64,000 bases of DNA, from assembly GCF_947179165.1 (NCBI RefSeq), contig NC_077243.1, forward strand, positions 51,760,001 through 51,824,000, written 5' to 3'. The notes under the pieces were generated by a model. The model was not told the DNA's origin, did not search any database, and saw nothing but the letters and a program-made list of their open reading frames with translations. Position numbers and translations under genes: made by a program. Source of the stretch: Solanum dulcamara. Lineage: Eukaryota; Streptophyta; Magnoliopsida; Solanales; Solanaceae. Positions 50,201-55,700 of the stretch are shown piece after piece (position 1 is the first letter of the stretch; every line of letters starts with the position of its first letter).

Positions 50201-52294
50201 CCCATTTAAACATGGCAGTATATTGAAAACATCTTAATAGATCCTTCATTCGAATTGTGCCAAATTTTCAAATTTAGATATGCATTTAAGATTTCTCAGT
50301 AGTTAATCTTAAGTTCTAAAATTAAAAATCTGCATTTAATACTTCTCCAAAGTTTATATATCTCACTAAGCATGGAATGTAGTGAGCCGGCAAGTCAACT
50401 AACAGGAGACTACAAGTCTAAGAAATTGTGGGTCTCAATAAGTTTATTGGATTGAGATAAATATGCCAAAAAGCCAACTCTAATGCATGCATAAATAGTT
50501 GACAAAGCAATAATGTCTTAAACAACATAATTCAATTAACATGGCTTCTTTTAGTTTCCTTCAACCCAAGAACGAAAGTAATATAATTGGAAGCCGTTTA
50601 TCCAGTTTGTACTCCAAAAAGCCTACTTATATCGCTGAAATGCCTCTTCTGAAAGAGCATTAACCTTGTTTACTTATCTTTTCATAGAAATCGCTCCATC
50701 CATGCAGAAGATTAAAATACACAGTTGGTTCCAAGCTCCGCAAACTTCATTAACACGCGACTAAAAAGTTAGACAAAAAGGTGAGCAACATTTTCTTATT
50801 ATATGATCATATTTCCCTTATTCATGCTTCTCTGTATACCTAAGGGCTTGGTCTATTTAATTTTTACTGGGATAAGAGGGGAAATCTTTCAGTCTAAATA
50901 ATTTCACCATCATCGAATTTGTGTTGCCTAAAGGTTTCACTTTGACTATCTTCTCCTACATTTTGACTTTGAGGGGATAGAATGTATATATTTTGTTATC
51001 TTGATGTGTTACATTTAGGTTGTCTAACATCCTCATTGTCTATTGTTGCAGTATTACGTCTCTTTTAAAGAATGCAGATGAGCAAGACAATGGTGCCACT
51101 ATAAATTCAAACTAAACACAATAAATACAAATCAGTTAAGTAGTTAAAGTAGAAAGATAGAAGAGAGTAACCAAATTACTGAAAAACAAAGATCACGGTA
51201 GTTGAAACTTGAATAGTGGAATCACTGATTGAGAGCCTCAAAAATTGAAAGATGAGAGAGATACGAGATGGTGAAACTTGCAAGAGAATTCATGGAGAAA
51301 TAGTAATTGTGTGTAACCAGAAATGGTAAGTAGAGTTTACATTACATAGTCTTAGGCTATGTTGCTCGGACTCTTCAAATATATCATCGGGTGGGTATCG
51401 GATCCTTCAAAAGTAGTGCATTTTTGGAGGATCCGACATGGGTGTGGCAACATTTTTGGAGATTCCGGACAACTTAGGTTTTAGGGTTTGAGAGAACCAT
51501 GTAAACAAAAGATGTTATAAGAAGGGAGGGGTGGGTATAGTGCAACGGTTGGAATTCCAATTGTTGCAAACAAATACGAGTTCTTTAACCCCCGCCTCCC
51601 TTTTGGAGTTAGAATTTTTATAATCCATTCATTCTTATGTTCTTTTTTCAAAGTTGAACTTTGGTATCAAGGCTTCAAAGTTTCTCAAATTAGTTCAGAG
51701 AAACTCAAATGCTATGCGCACATGATTATCACATAGAGAAGTGGTATTTCCCGAGAATAGCATTGATGCAGTAGCATTGGAATGCAGGATTTTTCATAAG
51801 TGATATTTACAAAATTGAATAAATAAACAACTCATTCTGATGGTATCATATTTTCAAAAAATCAGATCATAATAATAAAACATAATTCAAGTATATTATT
51901 ACAACTCAACTTTCTGAAATGTATTCATAATAAAGTAGTCTCCGGTCAGCTGTTTAGTTCAAGGTCAGGAGTTAGATCCCCTTATGACATATATTTTGTT
52001 AACCAAAATTATAAAATTCTTGCAAAGGTTGAGGTTTTAATTCCCATCCTAAAATAGGGAAAGATAACCGGGCATACTACTATTTATCCAAATAACGAAA
52101 AATTAATGGCTCAATTCTAGATGAAATACGAAAACAAAAGTAGAAAAAATAAAACTGAATTTAAGTTGTTAAATGATCGAAATAGATGAAAATGAGTACC
52201 GGATAATTTTATCAAGGTAATCGGAAAGGATGGTTTTCCAGTAAGGGCCCAACGCAGCAGTGCCTTCAACGGCGACGATCAGTTTGTCCACCAT
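10858..52294 (-). CDS. MED25: MED25 (PFT1), Mediator complex subunit 25, 15 exons
   Basis: Nuclear co-activator subunit of Mediator; in plants it couples transcription factors (for example MYC2 in jasmonate signalling) to RNA polymerase II and affects light response and flowering (family knowledge). CDS join on the minus strand: 52294-52200, 49061-49031, 48771-48708, 47862-47732, 43026-42820, 42724-42659, 41364-41154, 33627-33560, 33479-32658, 30708-30655, 30430-30402, 19277-19209, 19081-18997, 11487-11401, 11283-10858. All 14 introns are GT-AG, phases agree, and the total is 2445 nt (814 aa), close to the Arabidopsis protein. Seen: von Willebrand A domain about aa 1-225 (exons 1-7), a Gly/Met/Ser/Gln-rich linker to about 555, ACID domain about 555-680 (end of exon 9 to start of exon 15), then a polyGln tail. 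The ATG lies at the start of the conserved VWA domain ([19 protein letters not shown]). The joins were made by eye by matching the known family; cDNA would confirm them. The frame looks intact. Confidence 0.95.
10971..11255 (-). repeat. Interrupted CAG/CAA trinucleotide repeat (polyGln)
   Basis: Read on + as runs of CTG, TTG and CTGTTG units. It encodes the MED25 Q-rich tail. The longest uninterrupted Q block is near 11220-11255. Such tracts in plant MED25 vary in length between lines (family knowledge). The apparent poly-Ala or poly-Leu frames on the other strand are shadows. Confidence 0.85.
11401..11487 (-). CDS. MED25: MED25 exon 14
   Basis: Encodes [20 protein letters not shown] then RLIGMLFPG, the end of the ACID fold; donor GTAAGA. 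The frame requires the acceptor GTCAAG; a second AG (GTGCAG) lies 7 nt downstream and would shift the frame. Confidence 0.9.
11636..14083 (-). mobile_element. RTE-clade LINE, 5'-truncated, in MED25 intron 13
   Basis: On the minus strand, RT is followed by a 3' UTR ending in (TTG)n (11638-11655). The 3' UTR block (CTGCGTACATTCTACCCTCC...) is the one shared with TS-like SINEs of Solanaceae. A possible short target duplication ATACACA lies at both ends. The 5' end stops inside the region between endonuclease and RT. Confidence 0.85.
12036..14083 (-). pseudogene. Reverse transcriptase of RTE LINE (frameshifted)
   Basis: Starts within [20 protein letters not shown] and covers the [61 protein letters not shown] and [21 protein letters not shown] one-base loss near 12900 shifts the frame before [20 protein letters not shown]. 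The catalytic box is intact ([11 protein letters not shown]). After a stop near 12450 the C-terminal domain ([41 protein letters not shown]) continues to 12036. Confidence 0.88.
14084..15350. other. Intron 13 sequence with no recognised feature
   Basis: AT-rich. Short frames on both strands show no family resemblance. A G9 run lies near 15218-15226. Confidence 0.5.
15351..15775 (+). pseudogene. hAT transposase C-terminal relic
   Basis: Reads [20 protein letters not shown] then [10 protein letters not shown], followed after stops by [40 protein letters not shown] and [13 protein letters not shown]. This is the dimerisation region at the C-terminus of plant hAT transposases. The usual CERNWS... 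stretch after SAGCE is degenerate and stops interrupt it. No terminal repeats found. Confidence 0.75.
15765..15963. repeat. Tandem duplication of a ~99 bp unit with CA/TA microsatellite
   Basis: Units at 15765-15863 and 15864-15963. Each has ACGTGTTC, (CA)n, (TA)n, then AGAATCTCCA, GTGCGCTTTTATTTAGTGAA and a GCTTTATACTGCAAC end. They differ by a few bases. Confidence 0.8.
16020..16689 (+). mobile_element. Copia remnant: RNase H end, PPT and 3' LTR
   Basis: Degenerate copia RNase H ([47 protein letters not shown]) and the downstream [16 protein letters not shown] tail in shifted frames. PPT GAGGGGGAG is at 16478-16486 and a ~203 bp LTR (16487-16689) begins TGATAGAATCC and ends TCTCACA. Antisense to MED25. 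The 5' part is lost. Confidence 0.75.
16690..17317. other. Intron 13 sequence with no recognised feature
   Basis: No open frame of note. Phrases such as CCTTACCTCATGAGTTAG recur near 17080 and 17300, which suggests an old LTR fragment, but this is not firm. Confidence 0.4.
17318..18464. mobile_element. Non-autonomous hAT element with 8 bp target duplication
   Basis: Left end CAGGGGCAGA, right end reading inward CAGTGTCGTACGCAGG. Flanks GGTTTAAG (17310-17317) and GGTTTTAG (18465-18472) differ at one base, as expected for an aged 8 bp hAT duplication. It contains a tRNA-like stretch near 18040-18105 and is split by an RTE fragment (17391-17947). Confidence 0.75.
17391..17947 (-). mobile_element. 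RTE LINE 3' fragment inside the hAT element
   Basis: 3' (TTG)n end and RTE 3' UTR at 17391-17530, then the C-terminal RT domain ([40 protein letters not shown]) to 17947. Flanked by near-identical 16 bp repeats starting ATTTACTAA (17375-17390 and 17948-17963), a target duplication typical of LINE integration. Strongly 5'-truncated. Confidence 0.8.
18473..18996. other. Intron 13 sequence near the donor side
   Basis: No recognised repeat or gene. A short internal duplication (CACTAGTTTGAGGTGAACTAG and CACTAGCTTGATGTCAA) sits near 18845-18885. Confidence 0.4.
18997..19081 (-). CDS. MED25: MED25 exon 13
   Basis: Acceptor ATCAG. Encodes [20 protein letters not shown] then SQLQEKKL; donor GTAAGT. 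Core of the ACID domain. Confidence 0.93.
19209..19277 (-). CDS. MED25: MED25 exon 12
   Basis: Acceptor TGTCAG. Completes Ser, then encodes [20 protein letters not shown], then NN and two bases of Lys; donor GTAATT. The [21 protein letters not shown] block is diagnostic of plant MED25 ACID. Confidence 0.93.
19649..20439. mobile_element. Non-autonomous hAT element rich in GCGAAGCG motifs
   Basis: 791 bp. Left end CAGTGTTCGGGAAAGCG, right end reading inward CAGTGTTTAGGGGAGCG. Perfect 8 bp target duplication CTGGAGAA (19641-19648 and 20440-20447). Subterminal blocks repeat the word AAGCG/GAAGCGA on both strands, as in hAT transposase-binding arrays. No coding capacity. It lies in MED25 intron 11. 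Confidence 0.88.
20620..21930 (+). mobile_element. Copia remnant: RT to 3' LTR
   Basis: Degenerate copia pol: [69 protein letters not shown], and an RNase H tail. PPT GAGGAGGG (21813-21820) is followed by an LTR start TGTTACACAATC at 21821. Many stops; the LTR is cut short by the RTE 3' end near 21930. Antisense to MED25. Confidence 0.8.
22262..23210 (+). pseudogene. L1 endonuclease (APE-like) and linker
   Basis: An upstream frame gives [15 protein letters not shown], the QE active-site block. The main frame carries [30 protein letters not shown] (catalytic GDFN), [25 protein letters not shown] and the SDQNPLLLE block that corresponds to the SDH motif, with His replaced by Gln. The change would impair the catalytic His. 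A stop at 23003 separates it from the RT linker. Confidence 0.82.
23334..25490 (+). pseudogene. L1 reverse transcriptase and zf-RVT C-terminus
   Basis: RT blocks in order: [87 protein letters not shown] and the catalytic [14 protein letters not shown]. Then [61 protein letters not shown] and a zf-RVT region ([36 protein letters not shown]). Frameshift near 23590, stop at 23835, loss near 24180, stops at 24630 and 25000. Confidence 0.88.
25893..27540 (-). pseudogene. Reverse transcriptase of the split RTE LINE
   Basis: From [19 protein letters not shown] through [33 protein letters not shown], the [20 protein letters not shown] block and [11 protein letters not shown], to [20 protein letters not shown] and [18 protein letters not shown]. 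The catalytic box reads FADC instead of FADD, so this copy has lost an active-site Asp as well as its frame. Confidence 0.85.
27836..28590. other. Intron 11 sequence with no recognised gene
   Basis: Includes a minus-strand frame (27964-28242) without family resemblance. Nothing else identified. Confidence 0.4.
28591..29050 (-). pseudogene. Possible LINE ORF1 (DUF4283-like) relic
   Basis: The minus strand reads [20 protein letters not shown], then [13 protein letters not shown], and after a stop [12 protein letters not shown] and [13 protein letters not shown]. The pattern WI+V.G.PVH.W......IGD.CG resembles the DUF4283 region of plant L1 ORF1. Stops are frequent and no adjoining endonuclease was found, so this is tentative. 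Confidence 0.4.
29051..30071. other. Intron 11 sequence, possible extension of the ORF1 relic
   Basis: No intact frame; may be further LINE ORF1 decay on the minus strand. Nothing firm. Confidence 0.3.
30072..30340 (-). mobile_element. TS-SINE-like / RTE 3' UTR fragment
   Basis: Reads on + as CAACGAGAACAACATACC, GTGGGGTCTAGGGTAGGTAG and AAGACCCTCGGCTCAAGTGC, the conserved 3' block shared by RTE LINEs and TS-type SINEs. Beyond it the sequence follows the RTE 3' UTR at 21930-22140. It ends 62 bp before exon 11, within intron 11. Confidence 0.7.
30402..30430 (-). CDS. MED25: MED25 exon 11 (29 nt micro-exon)
   Basis: Acceptor TGGCAG. Encodes GYRSATASE plus two bases of a Ser codon; donor GTAAGT. 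It matches the GYRSASAS stretch of the ACID domain. It precedes the largest intron (11.1 kb). Confidence 0.88.
30655..30708 (-). CDS. MED25: MED25 exon 10
   Basis: Acceptor TTGCAG. Encodes [18 protein letters not shown], the first strand of the ACID domain; donor GTATGC. Phase 0. Confidence 0.93.
30709..32657. other. MED25 intron 9
   Basis: 1949 bp without a recognised mobile element or gene. A TATATATATG run lies near 32527. It may be largely ancestral intron. Confidence 0.5.
32658..33479 (-). CDS. MED25: MED25 exon 9, linker
   Basis: The longest exon (822 nt, 274 residues), from [20 protein letters not shown] to SKYVKVWE. Rich in Gly, Met, Ser, Thr and Gln, with MSQG/GTGM-type repeats and no predicted fold. 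The last residues enter the ACID domain. Reading past the donor (GTAAGA) adds VRPINQ and a stop, so a retained intron 9 would truncate the protein before the ACID domain. Confidence 0.96.
33560..33627 (-). CDS. MED25: MED25 exon 8
   Basis: Acceptor CTCAG. Encodes [20 protein letters not shown] then VKI; donor GTAAGA. It is separated from exon 7 by a 7.5 kb intron, yet the phase matches (one base carried over). Confidence 0.9.
33995..34456. mobile_element. MITE with CTAAGTTGYTCGGACTC termini and 8 bp duplication
   Basis: Left end CTAAGTTGTTCGGACTC; right end reading inward CTAAGTTGCTCGGACTC. Target duplication GTAGACAC at 33987-33994 and 34457-34464. Inside are direct GATACGGGTGCGG words. 462 bp, no coding capacity. 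An 8 bp duplication suggests hAT-type mobilisation. A relative lies at 51358-51476. It is in MED25 intron 7. Confidence 0.82.
35378..35589 (+). mobile_element. tRNA-derived SINE with A and B boxes and poly(A)
   Basis: A-box region TAGTGGTCAATGAAG (35381-35395), B-box GGTTCAAATCC (35420-35430), then a body with GTTACTTGGTACCTG and GGGGCGCGCAAGCTGG, ending CCACGGTTATCA and an A tail. This is a nightshade-type SINE of about 210 bp. Pol III-type promoter boxes look intact. Confidence 0.82.
36215..36320. repeat. 53 bp tandem duplication
   Basis: Two near-identical units starting TTCGCTTCTTCGATGTTGTC at 36215 and 36268, containing CTCACCTCACCGACAAG. Confidence 0.85.
37069..37186 (-). pseudogene. 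5S rRNA-like sequence
   Basis: On the minus strand it matches the plant 5S rRNA gene over about 118 bp: CGAATCCCATCAGAACTCCG, the A box (AGCTTGCTTGGGC), GTAGTACTA-like AGTAGTAC, the C box (TGGGTGACCCTCCTGAGAAG) and the end TCCTCGTGTTGCATCCC. Scattered substitutions show it is not under rRNA selection. The canonical GGATGCGATCATACCAGCAC start is degenerate. It could be a stray 5S copy, a 5S-derived SINE or part of a Cassandra-type TRIM LTR; the flanks do not decide. Confidence 0.8.
37735..37835 (-). mobile_element. SINE copy 1 (antisense, partial)
   Basis: Poly(T) then TGATAACTGTGGTGTTCGGG, CTAATTCCACAGGATA and CTATGTCCACCAAGGCTAG: the complement of the 3' two-thirds of the SINE at 35378-35589. 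The internal promoter end is missing. Confidence 0.75.
37848..37975 (-). mobile_element. SINE copy 2 (antisense, partial) with 10 bp target duplication
   Basis: Same family as copy 1. Flanked by AAATCTAGAT at 37838-37847 and 37976-37985. 5'-truncated at the point after CCAAGGCTAG. It retains the GTTGCGCGCACCTCGAC block that copy 1 lacks. Confidence 0.8.
38232..39052 (-). mobile_element. RTE LINE 3' fragment inside the intron 7 copia
   Basis: (TTG)n end at 38232-38250, RTE 3' UTR (GGGGAGGGTAGAATGTACCC block), then an open C-terminal RT frame (38630-39040) with [60 protein letters not shown] and [20 protein letters not shown]. 5'-truncated. This is the best preserved copy of that domain in the window. 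Confidence 0.85.
39291..39358. repeat. 34 bp tandem duplication in copia RT
   Basis: GGTAAATTCCACTATTTCCA followed by TGTTTTGAGGTAGA, repeated head to tail at 39291 and 39325. Confidence 0.85.
39390..40040. mobile_element. Possible hAT-like element, GCGAAGCG family
   Basis: Starts near CAGTGGTTTGGAAAACG and holds GAAGCGAAGCGCATGC at one end and ACTGAAGCGAGCACTTTT at the other, resembling the subterminal blocks of 19649-20439. It interrupts copia sequence at a Ser-Gln-rich RT tail (ATTTCACAAC). Target duplications were not resolved. Confidence 0.45.
40706..41153. other. End of MED25 intron 7 toward exon 7
   Basis: No recognised gene or repeat. Confidence 0.4.
41154..41364 (-). CDS. MED25: MED25 exon 7
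   Basis: Encodes [20 protein letters not shown], then [19 protein letters not shown] and the start of the linker ([15 protein letters not shown]). It closes the VWA domain. Acceptor ATACAG; donor GTTTGT after the first base of a Gly/Ala codon. Confidence 0.94.
42110..42392 (-). mobile_element. TRIM-like LTR retrotransposon fragment in intron 6
   Basis: On the minus strand: a 132 bp LTR (42392-42261) starting TGTTAGAAT with TATAAATA, ending TTTTTCA; then PBS TGGTATCAAAGC (42258-42247); about 55 bp of internal sequence; a purine tract AAGGGGAGT (42192-42184) and another TGTTAGAGTTGG sequence that does not match the first LTR. No coding room. Sense with MED25. Confidence 0.6.
42659..42724 (-). 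CDS. MED25: MED25 exon 6
   Basis: Encodes 22 residues, [20 protein letters not shown] plus DA, phase 0 at both ends. Acceptor TTGCAG, donor GTAACT. Intron 5 is only 95 bp and, unlike the large introns, contains no insertion. Confidence 0.93.
42820..43026 (-). CDS. MED25: MED25 exon 5
   Basis: Encodes 69 residues from MFSALNGNQ through [20 protein letters not shown] to VAKAFPQ; phase 0 at both ends. Contains the VWA strand [10 protein letters not shown]. Acceptor TTCAG, donor GTACTG. Confidence 0.94.
43390..44010 (-). mobile_element. RTE LINE 3' fragment in intron 4
   Basis: A degenerate CAA-type end and 3' UTR (GTTGGGTCTGGGGAAGGTAA block, CGATAGACCCTCGGCTCA) at 43390-43530, then pieces of the RT C-terminus ([20 protein letters not shown] on the minus strand near 43890-43960) with an internal deletion near 43830. 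Sense with MED25. Confidence 0.75.
44447..45480 (-). pseudogene. L1 LINE C-terminal (zf-RVT) relic in intron 4
   Basis: The minus strand reads [54 protein letters not shown] and [10 protein letters not shown], the zf-RVT region of plant L1 elements. Upstream (44830-45200) degenerate [10 protein letters not shown] and FKVGG..FGDV-like pieces of the preceding region are visible. Confidence 0.65.
45560..46700 (+). pseudogene. L1 LINE endonuclease-RT linker relic
   Basis: On the + strand, pieces such as [38 protein letters not shown] and [19 protein letters not shown] resemble the charged linker before the RT of plant L1 elements. Stops in all frames. It runs opposite to the adjacent 44447-45480 relic, so they are separate insertions. 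Confidence 0.45.
46701..47731. other. MED25 intron 4 sequence near exon 4
   Basis: No recognised gene or repeat apart from a purine-rich stretch (GGGGAAAGGGAAAGGG) near 47396-47415. Confidence 0.4.
47732..47862 (-). CDS. MED25: MED25 exon 4
   Basis: Acceptor ATGCAG. Encodes [20 protein letters not shown] followed by the [19 protein letters not shown] helix of the VWA domain. The donor is GTGCGT after GCA TTA GTG. The first base pairs with the last base of exon 3 to make Ala. Confidence 0.93.
48250..48350 (-). mobile_element. TS-SINE-like / RTE 3' end fragment in intron 3
   Basis: CAACAATAACAACAACAACA then CCCAGTGAAATCCC, GGGGAGGGTAGAGTGTATGC and TACCACTACCTCAAGGAGGT: the conserved 3' block in about 100 bp. 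Sense with MED25. Confidence 0.7.
48708..48771 (-). CDS. MED25: MED25 exon 3
   Basis: Acceptor TTCCAG, then [21 protein letters not shown] plus one base, then donor [19 protein letters not shown] is the second core strand of the VWA domain. Confidence 0.9.
49031..49061 (-). CDS. MED25: MED25 exon 2 (31 nt micro-exon)
   Basis: Acceptor GTGCAG, then codons for [11 protein letters not shown], then donor GTTTGC. The first base completes the split Arg codon from exon 1. It was too short to see as an open frame and was found by family matching. Confidence 0.88.
49062..51357. other. MED25 intron 1, first part
   Basis: No gene or recognised element seen; probably ancestral intron. Confidence 0.4.
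51358..51476. mobile_element. Short MITE related to 33995-34456
   Basis: Left GTTGCTCGGACTCTTC; right end reading inward GTTGTCCGGAATCTCC; inner TCGGATCCTTC and GGATCCGACATGGGTGTGG. About 120 bp, a degenerate inverted repeat. Target duplications are unclear. Confidence 0.6.
51477..52199. other. MED25 intron 1, donor-side part
   Basis: No gene. Two short stretches (51530-51600 and 51945-52080) have weak tRNA-like B-box resemblance (for example GGAGTTAGATCCCC), too weak to call a SINE. Confidence 0.35.
52200..52294 (-). CDS. MED25: MED25 exon 1
   Basis: Encodes aa 1-31 plus two bases of codon 32, opening with [19 protein letters not shown], the first strand and helix of the VWA domain. Donor GTACTC follows at 52199. 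The ATG is at 52294-52292. Confidence 0.93.
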
Positions 52295-52765
52295 CTCTGC
52301 TGTCTTCTGTTTCCACGTCCAACGTTCTTTCGTTTATTGCTTTGTTTTCTTTAAAAAATAAAACTCTTTAACTATAATAATGATGTACAGCAGCCAAAAA
52401 CTATCTCTAGGGTTTGTTATTTATTTCCGTTGGATTTGTCATTTATGTGGGAAAAAAGTACTACAATACTGATTTTGAATAAAAATGAATACACAAACAA
52501 AATTATCATAAATATTGTAGTGTGGTAAGTCACTATCTTAAAAGCAATTTTAATTTTATAGGAATGCAAATTATTGTGGTCATCGCTCTCCAAAGTTACA
52601 TAATTACTTCCAAACACAAACACTCTTGATTGAAAGTTAAAAATTTATATTAAAATAATGCCCAAAAATAAAAATAAATAATAATAGAAAAGGATTCTCA
52701 GTGTCTTCTATTCACAAATGAAGTTGTTTAAATAGATGAAAAAATAAAAAGTTGTTGCAGAAAAA
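52295..52765 (-). promoter_or_regulatory. MED25 5' UTR and promoter interval
   Basis: About 470 bp separate the ATG from the start of a gypsy LTR. The minus strand carries a telo-box-like AAACCCTAG (+ strand 52407-52415), common near the transcription start of plant housekeeping genes, and an A-rich leader. No convincing TATA box was chosen. Boundaries are inferred. Confidence 0.4.
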
Positions 52766-55700
52766 CGTAATGACCCTCCAGGTCATTTGTGTCTTAATGA
52801 CTCCTTTTCATCGTTTAGAGTATTCCTATAAGCGACCCCAAATCATTTGTGACTTGTTGGCACTGACTGCTCAGTCGCACAATCGGTAGTTTGGGTTTTA
52901 TCCCCGTTTTCCTATTTTGGAGCTTTTGAAACTTGAAAAGTTGACTTTAATCAAAATATCAGGTTAACAATCTCAAAATGAAATTTTGATGGTTTCATCG
53001 ACTCTGGCATGGCCAAATTAGGTTAGCAGCATGGTTGTTCGAGTAGGGAGGCATTCGGTATGAGTTTAGGATCATTTGGTGTTTTAGCCTTTGAAATTTA
53101 GCCTAAGGTTGACTTGGTCAACATTTTTGAAAAATATGCTCGGATGAAATTTCGTTAGTGTGGTTAGTTTCAGAATGTCGAGTTTGGTCTAGAACGACCC
53201 TTAATTCGCTTTTCGAGGCTTCCGGTCTAATCTCAAGCCCCGTTGTGGAAGTTGGCTAAATATGACACTTGGGTGTGGGACCCACTTTCAGTCAAAATGA
53301 CCTCGTATGGAAATTCTGACTGCACCATTGAGTCCGGAATGTCGAATTTCGTAGGGTAGCATATCTATTATATTTTTATTGGATTTTGAACGAATCCTGA
53401 CACCCCGCCGGAGACTTTAAAAGTGGAAATAATCTACTGATATGCTAGAGCACTGTATCTGGTGCACCCTCGCCTATAAGACAACCATTTTCAACTTTTC
53501 TATATTTCAAAGTTGAACATCTTGAACTATAGATCTTTAAATTGGGTGATTCAAGAGGCTAGGTTATGAGATTTTTCGAGGAGAACGCGTTGGTGAGCTC
53601 GAAAAATACTTTGGAACCTTTGTTTGAGGTAAATTCTCATTTTCACCAACTATCATGACTATTTTGTGAACTCAATTTGTGGGGTATTTTGGGACTTGAT
53701 TTCTCCCTCATTCTAGTCTGAATTTGATAATTTCAGTGGCTATTTTGATTGGTTTCTCAAAGAGAACATCGTGGCACTGTCATAATTCATTGTAAACCTC
53801 CCGTTTTTGGTGAATTTACTGATTTCAGTTGTTGTCTCATTTCTAACTCTTGAGAAAATCTAGGTTTTGGTTGCGTGTTGATATTGTGATATTTTCGAGC
53901 CCTGAATTGTGTCCCATTTTAGGACATGAGCTCGGAGAACTTATTAGGACCTATTTTTGGGGTTAATTCCAAAATTTCTAGTGCGGTCCCACATTTTCAT
54001 TTTTTACTCCAAAATTGGTTCATCTCCGTTTTATATGTTTTTAGTGTCTAAATGATCGTAATGATGTTGTGATTCCATTTTTGACGGTATGATAACGATC
54101 TGAGGCCGTTCTGAAAGAAAAAGCTTTGGCGGAGTAGTTTGGAGCACGCGTGTTCGGCCTACCGGTAGGCTACAGCTTTACTTCCTTTAGATTGAGCTTG
54201 AAAATATGATAGCATGTTGATTAGTTGGAATTGGGTAGCTATTGATTCACTCATAGGTGTTTAGAATTCATGGTTTAGGCCGATTTCGAAGATTATCAGG
54301 TAACTGTGAGCATGCCTTGTACTATTATTTGGTCATCTATGTTATGTGGAGTGTTTGTATACTTATTTACTATTTATTGGAAGTATTTTGGCCTTATCCA
54401 AGGTTTGACTAGTGCTTGCCTTAGAACTACATGATTCGGATCCAATAGGTCTTAGTTTTGTCCAAATGTCATTTCGGACTGCTTAGATCCCTGTAAACTA
54501 GTATAACAGACTTGAGTCTAATAGTTTGAGCCTTAGATAGGCAATGTGCTTGCTCAAACGATAGTTTGACCTTATTTCTTTAATTCTACGGTTTTACGAG
54601 TTACATCGGCAACATTGGTTTCATTCCGCGATTAACGGTTAGTTGTGGATTCAGCCTCAAGAATTACATTGATTGGCTAAGTATGGATGGCGTTCCACAA
54701 ATGTTATGATTATGGATCGATTGGTACTCCTTCAGCAGCTATATTAGCACTTTTTTCAAGTAGCCGAATTCATGCTTCGGCCCCGATCACTCGGATAATC
54801 ATATAGAGTATCCAATTGGAGGTCCGGCCTCAATTGCTTGGTACTTGCAGTTGGTTACTTAGATACTTTTGGGGAACATCTAGTGTTGTCACGACCTGGA
54901 CTAGGACCTAGATGTGACACGACGATCAGGAATCTGAAGGATCTCAACCAAGCCTCTTAGCATATATTGCATTCATAAGGTCAAGTAAAACAACAATAGA
55001 AAGTAACGTGATAGGTAAGTCTCAAAATAAAATCTAAATATAAAGGTGAAACTTAGGCCCGATTAAACGGACTTACACATTTTTCTTTGTCTAAACATGC
55101 CTCTACTATACTAACATAGGTGGGGGCATAGAACAAGTCACTAGCTCACCCAAACAAGAAAAGAAATGTTCTCAAAATAACAACATAATCTAGAGGTAGT
55201 AAGAAAATATAAGCTCGATAGGTAGTCCCCGAAGCATGAGGACTTAGCAAATCAAGTGAACAAGTCCTCTATCTAGTCAAGAGAGTGTGTAGGGTTATCG
55301 CCAAGCCCTACATTATAAGATAATGTAGGAAAACAAAAGAAGTATGTGGTAGTGTTTTGAATGTTCTAAGTATGTAAAGATGCAATGCAATATGCCATGA
55401 TACAAAAAAGTGATACAATAGACCATGCTAAGACCATGAAATAATTTGAATTACTCTTTGAAAGTATGAAACTTGGCCAAGGAAATATAGGAACAATCAT
55501 GAAACATAAAAGAACTTAAACACTAAAATGGTAATCATGAGTCATTTTAGGAAACCATATACTTTGAAAACACCATGAATCATAATGAAGTATACCATAA
55601 ATCTTTTGAGCGAAACCTCTAACCTTGTGAGAGCACACGCTTTACTTTGTGAGAGACACCGCTAACCGACATAAACTATGTAAACTATAACATGGAGTCC

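Noticed and set aside
51530..52080. tRNA- or SINE-like stretches in intron 1
   Set aside because: Only weak B-box resemblance; no A box at the right spacing and no poly(A) or target duplication.
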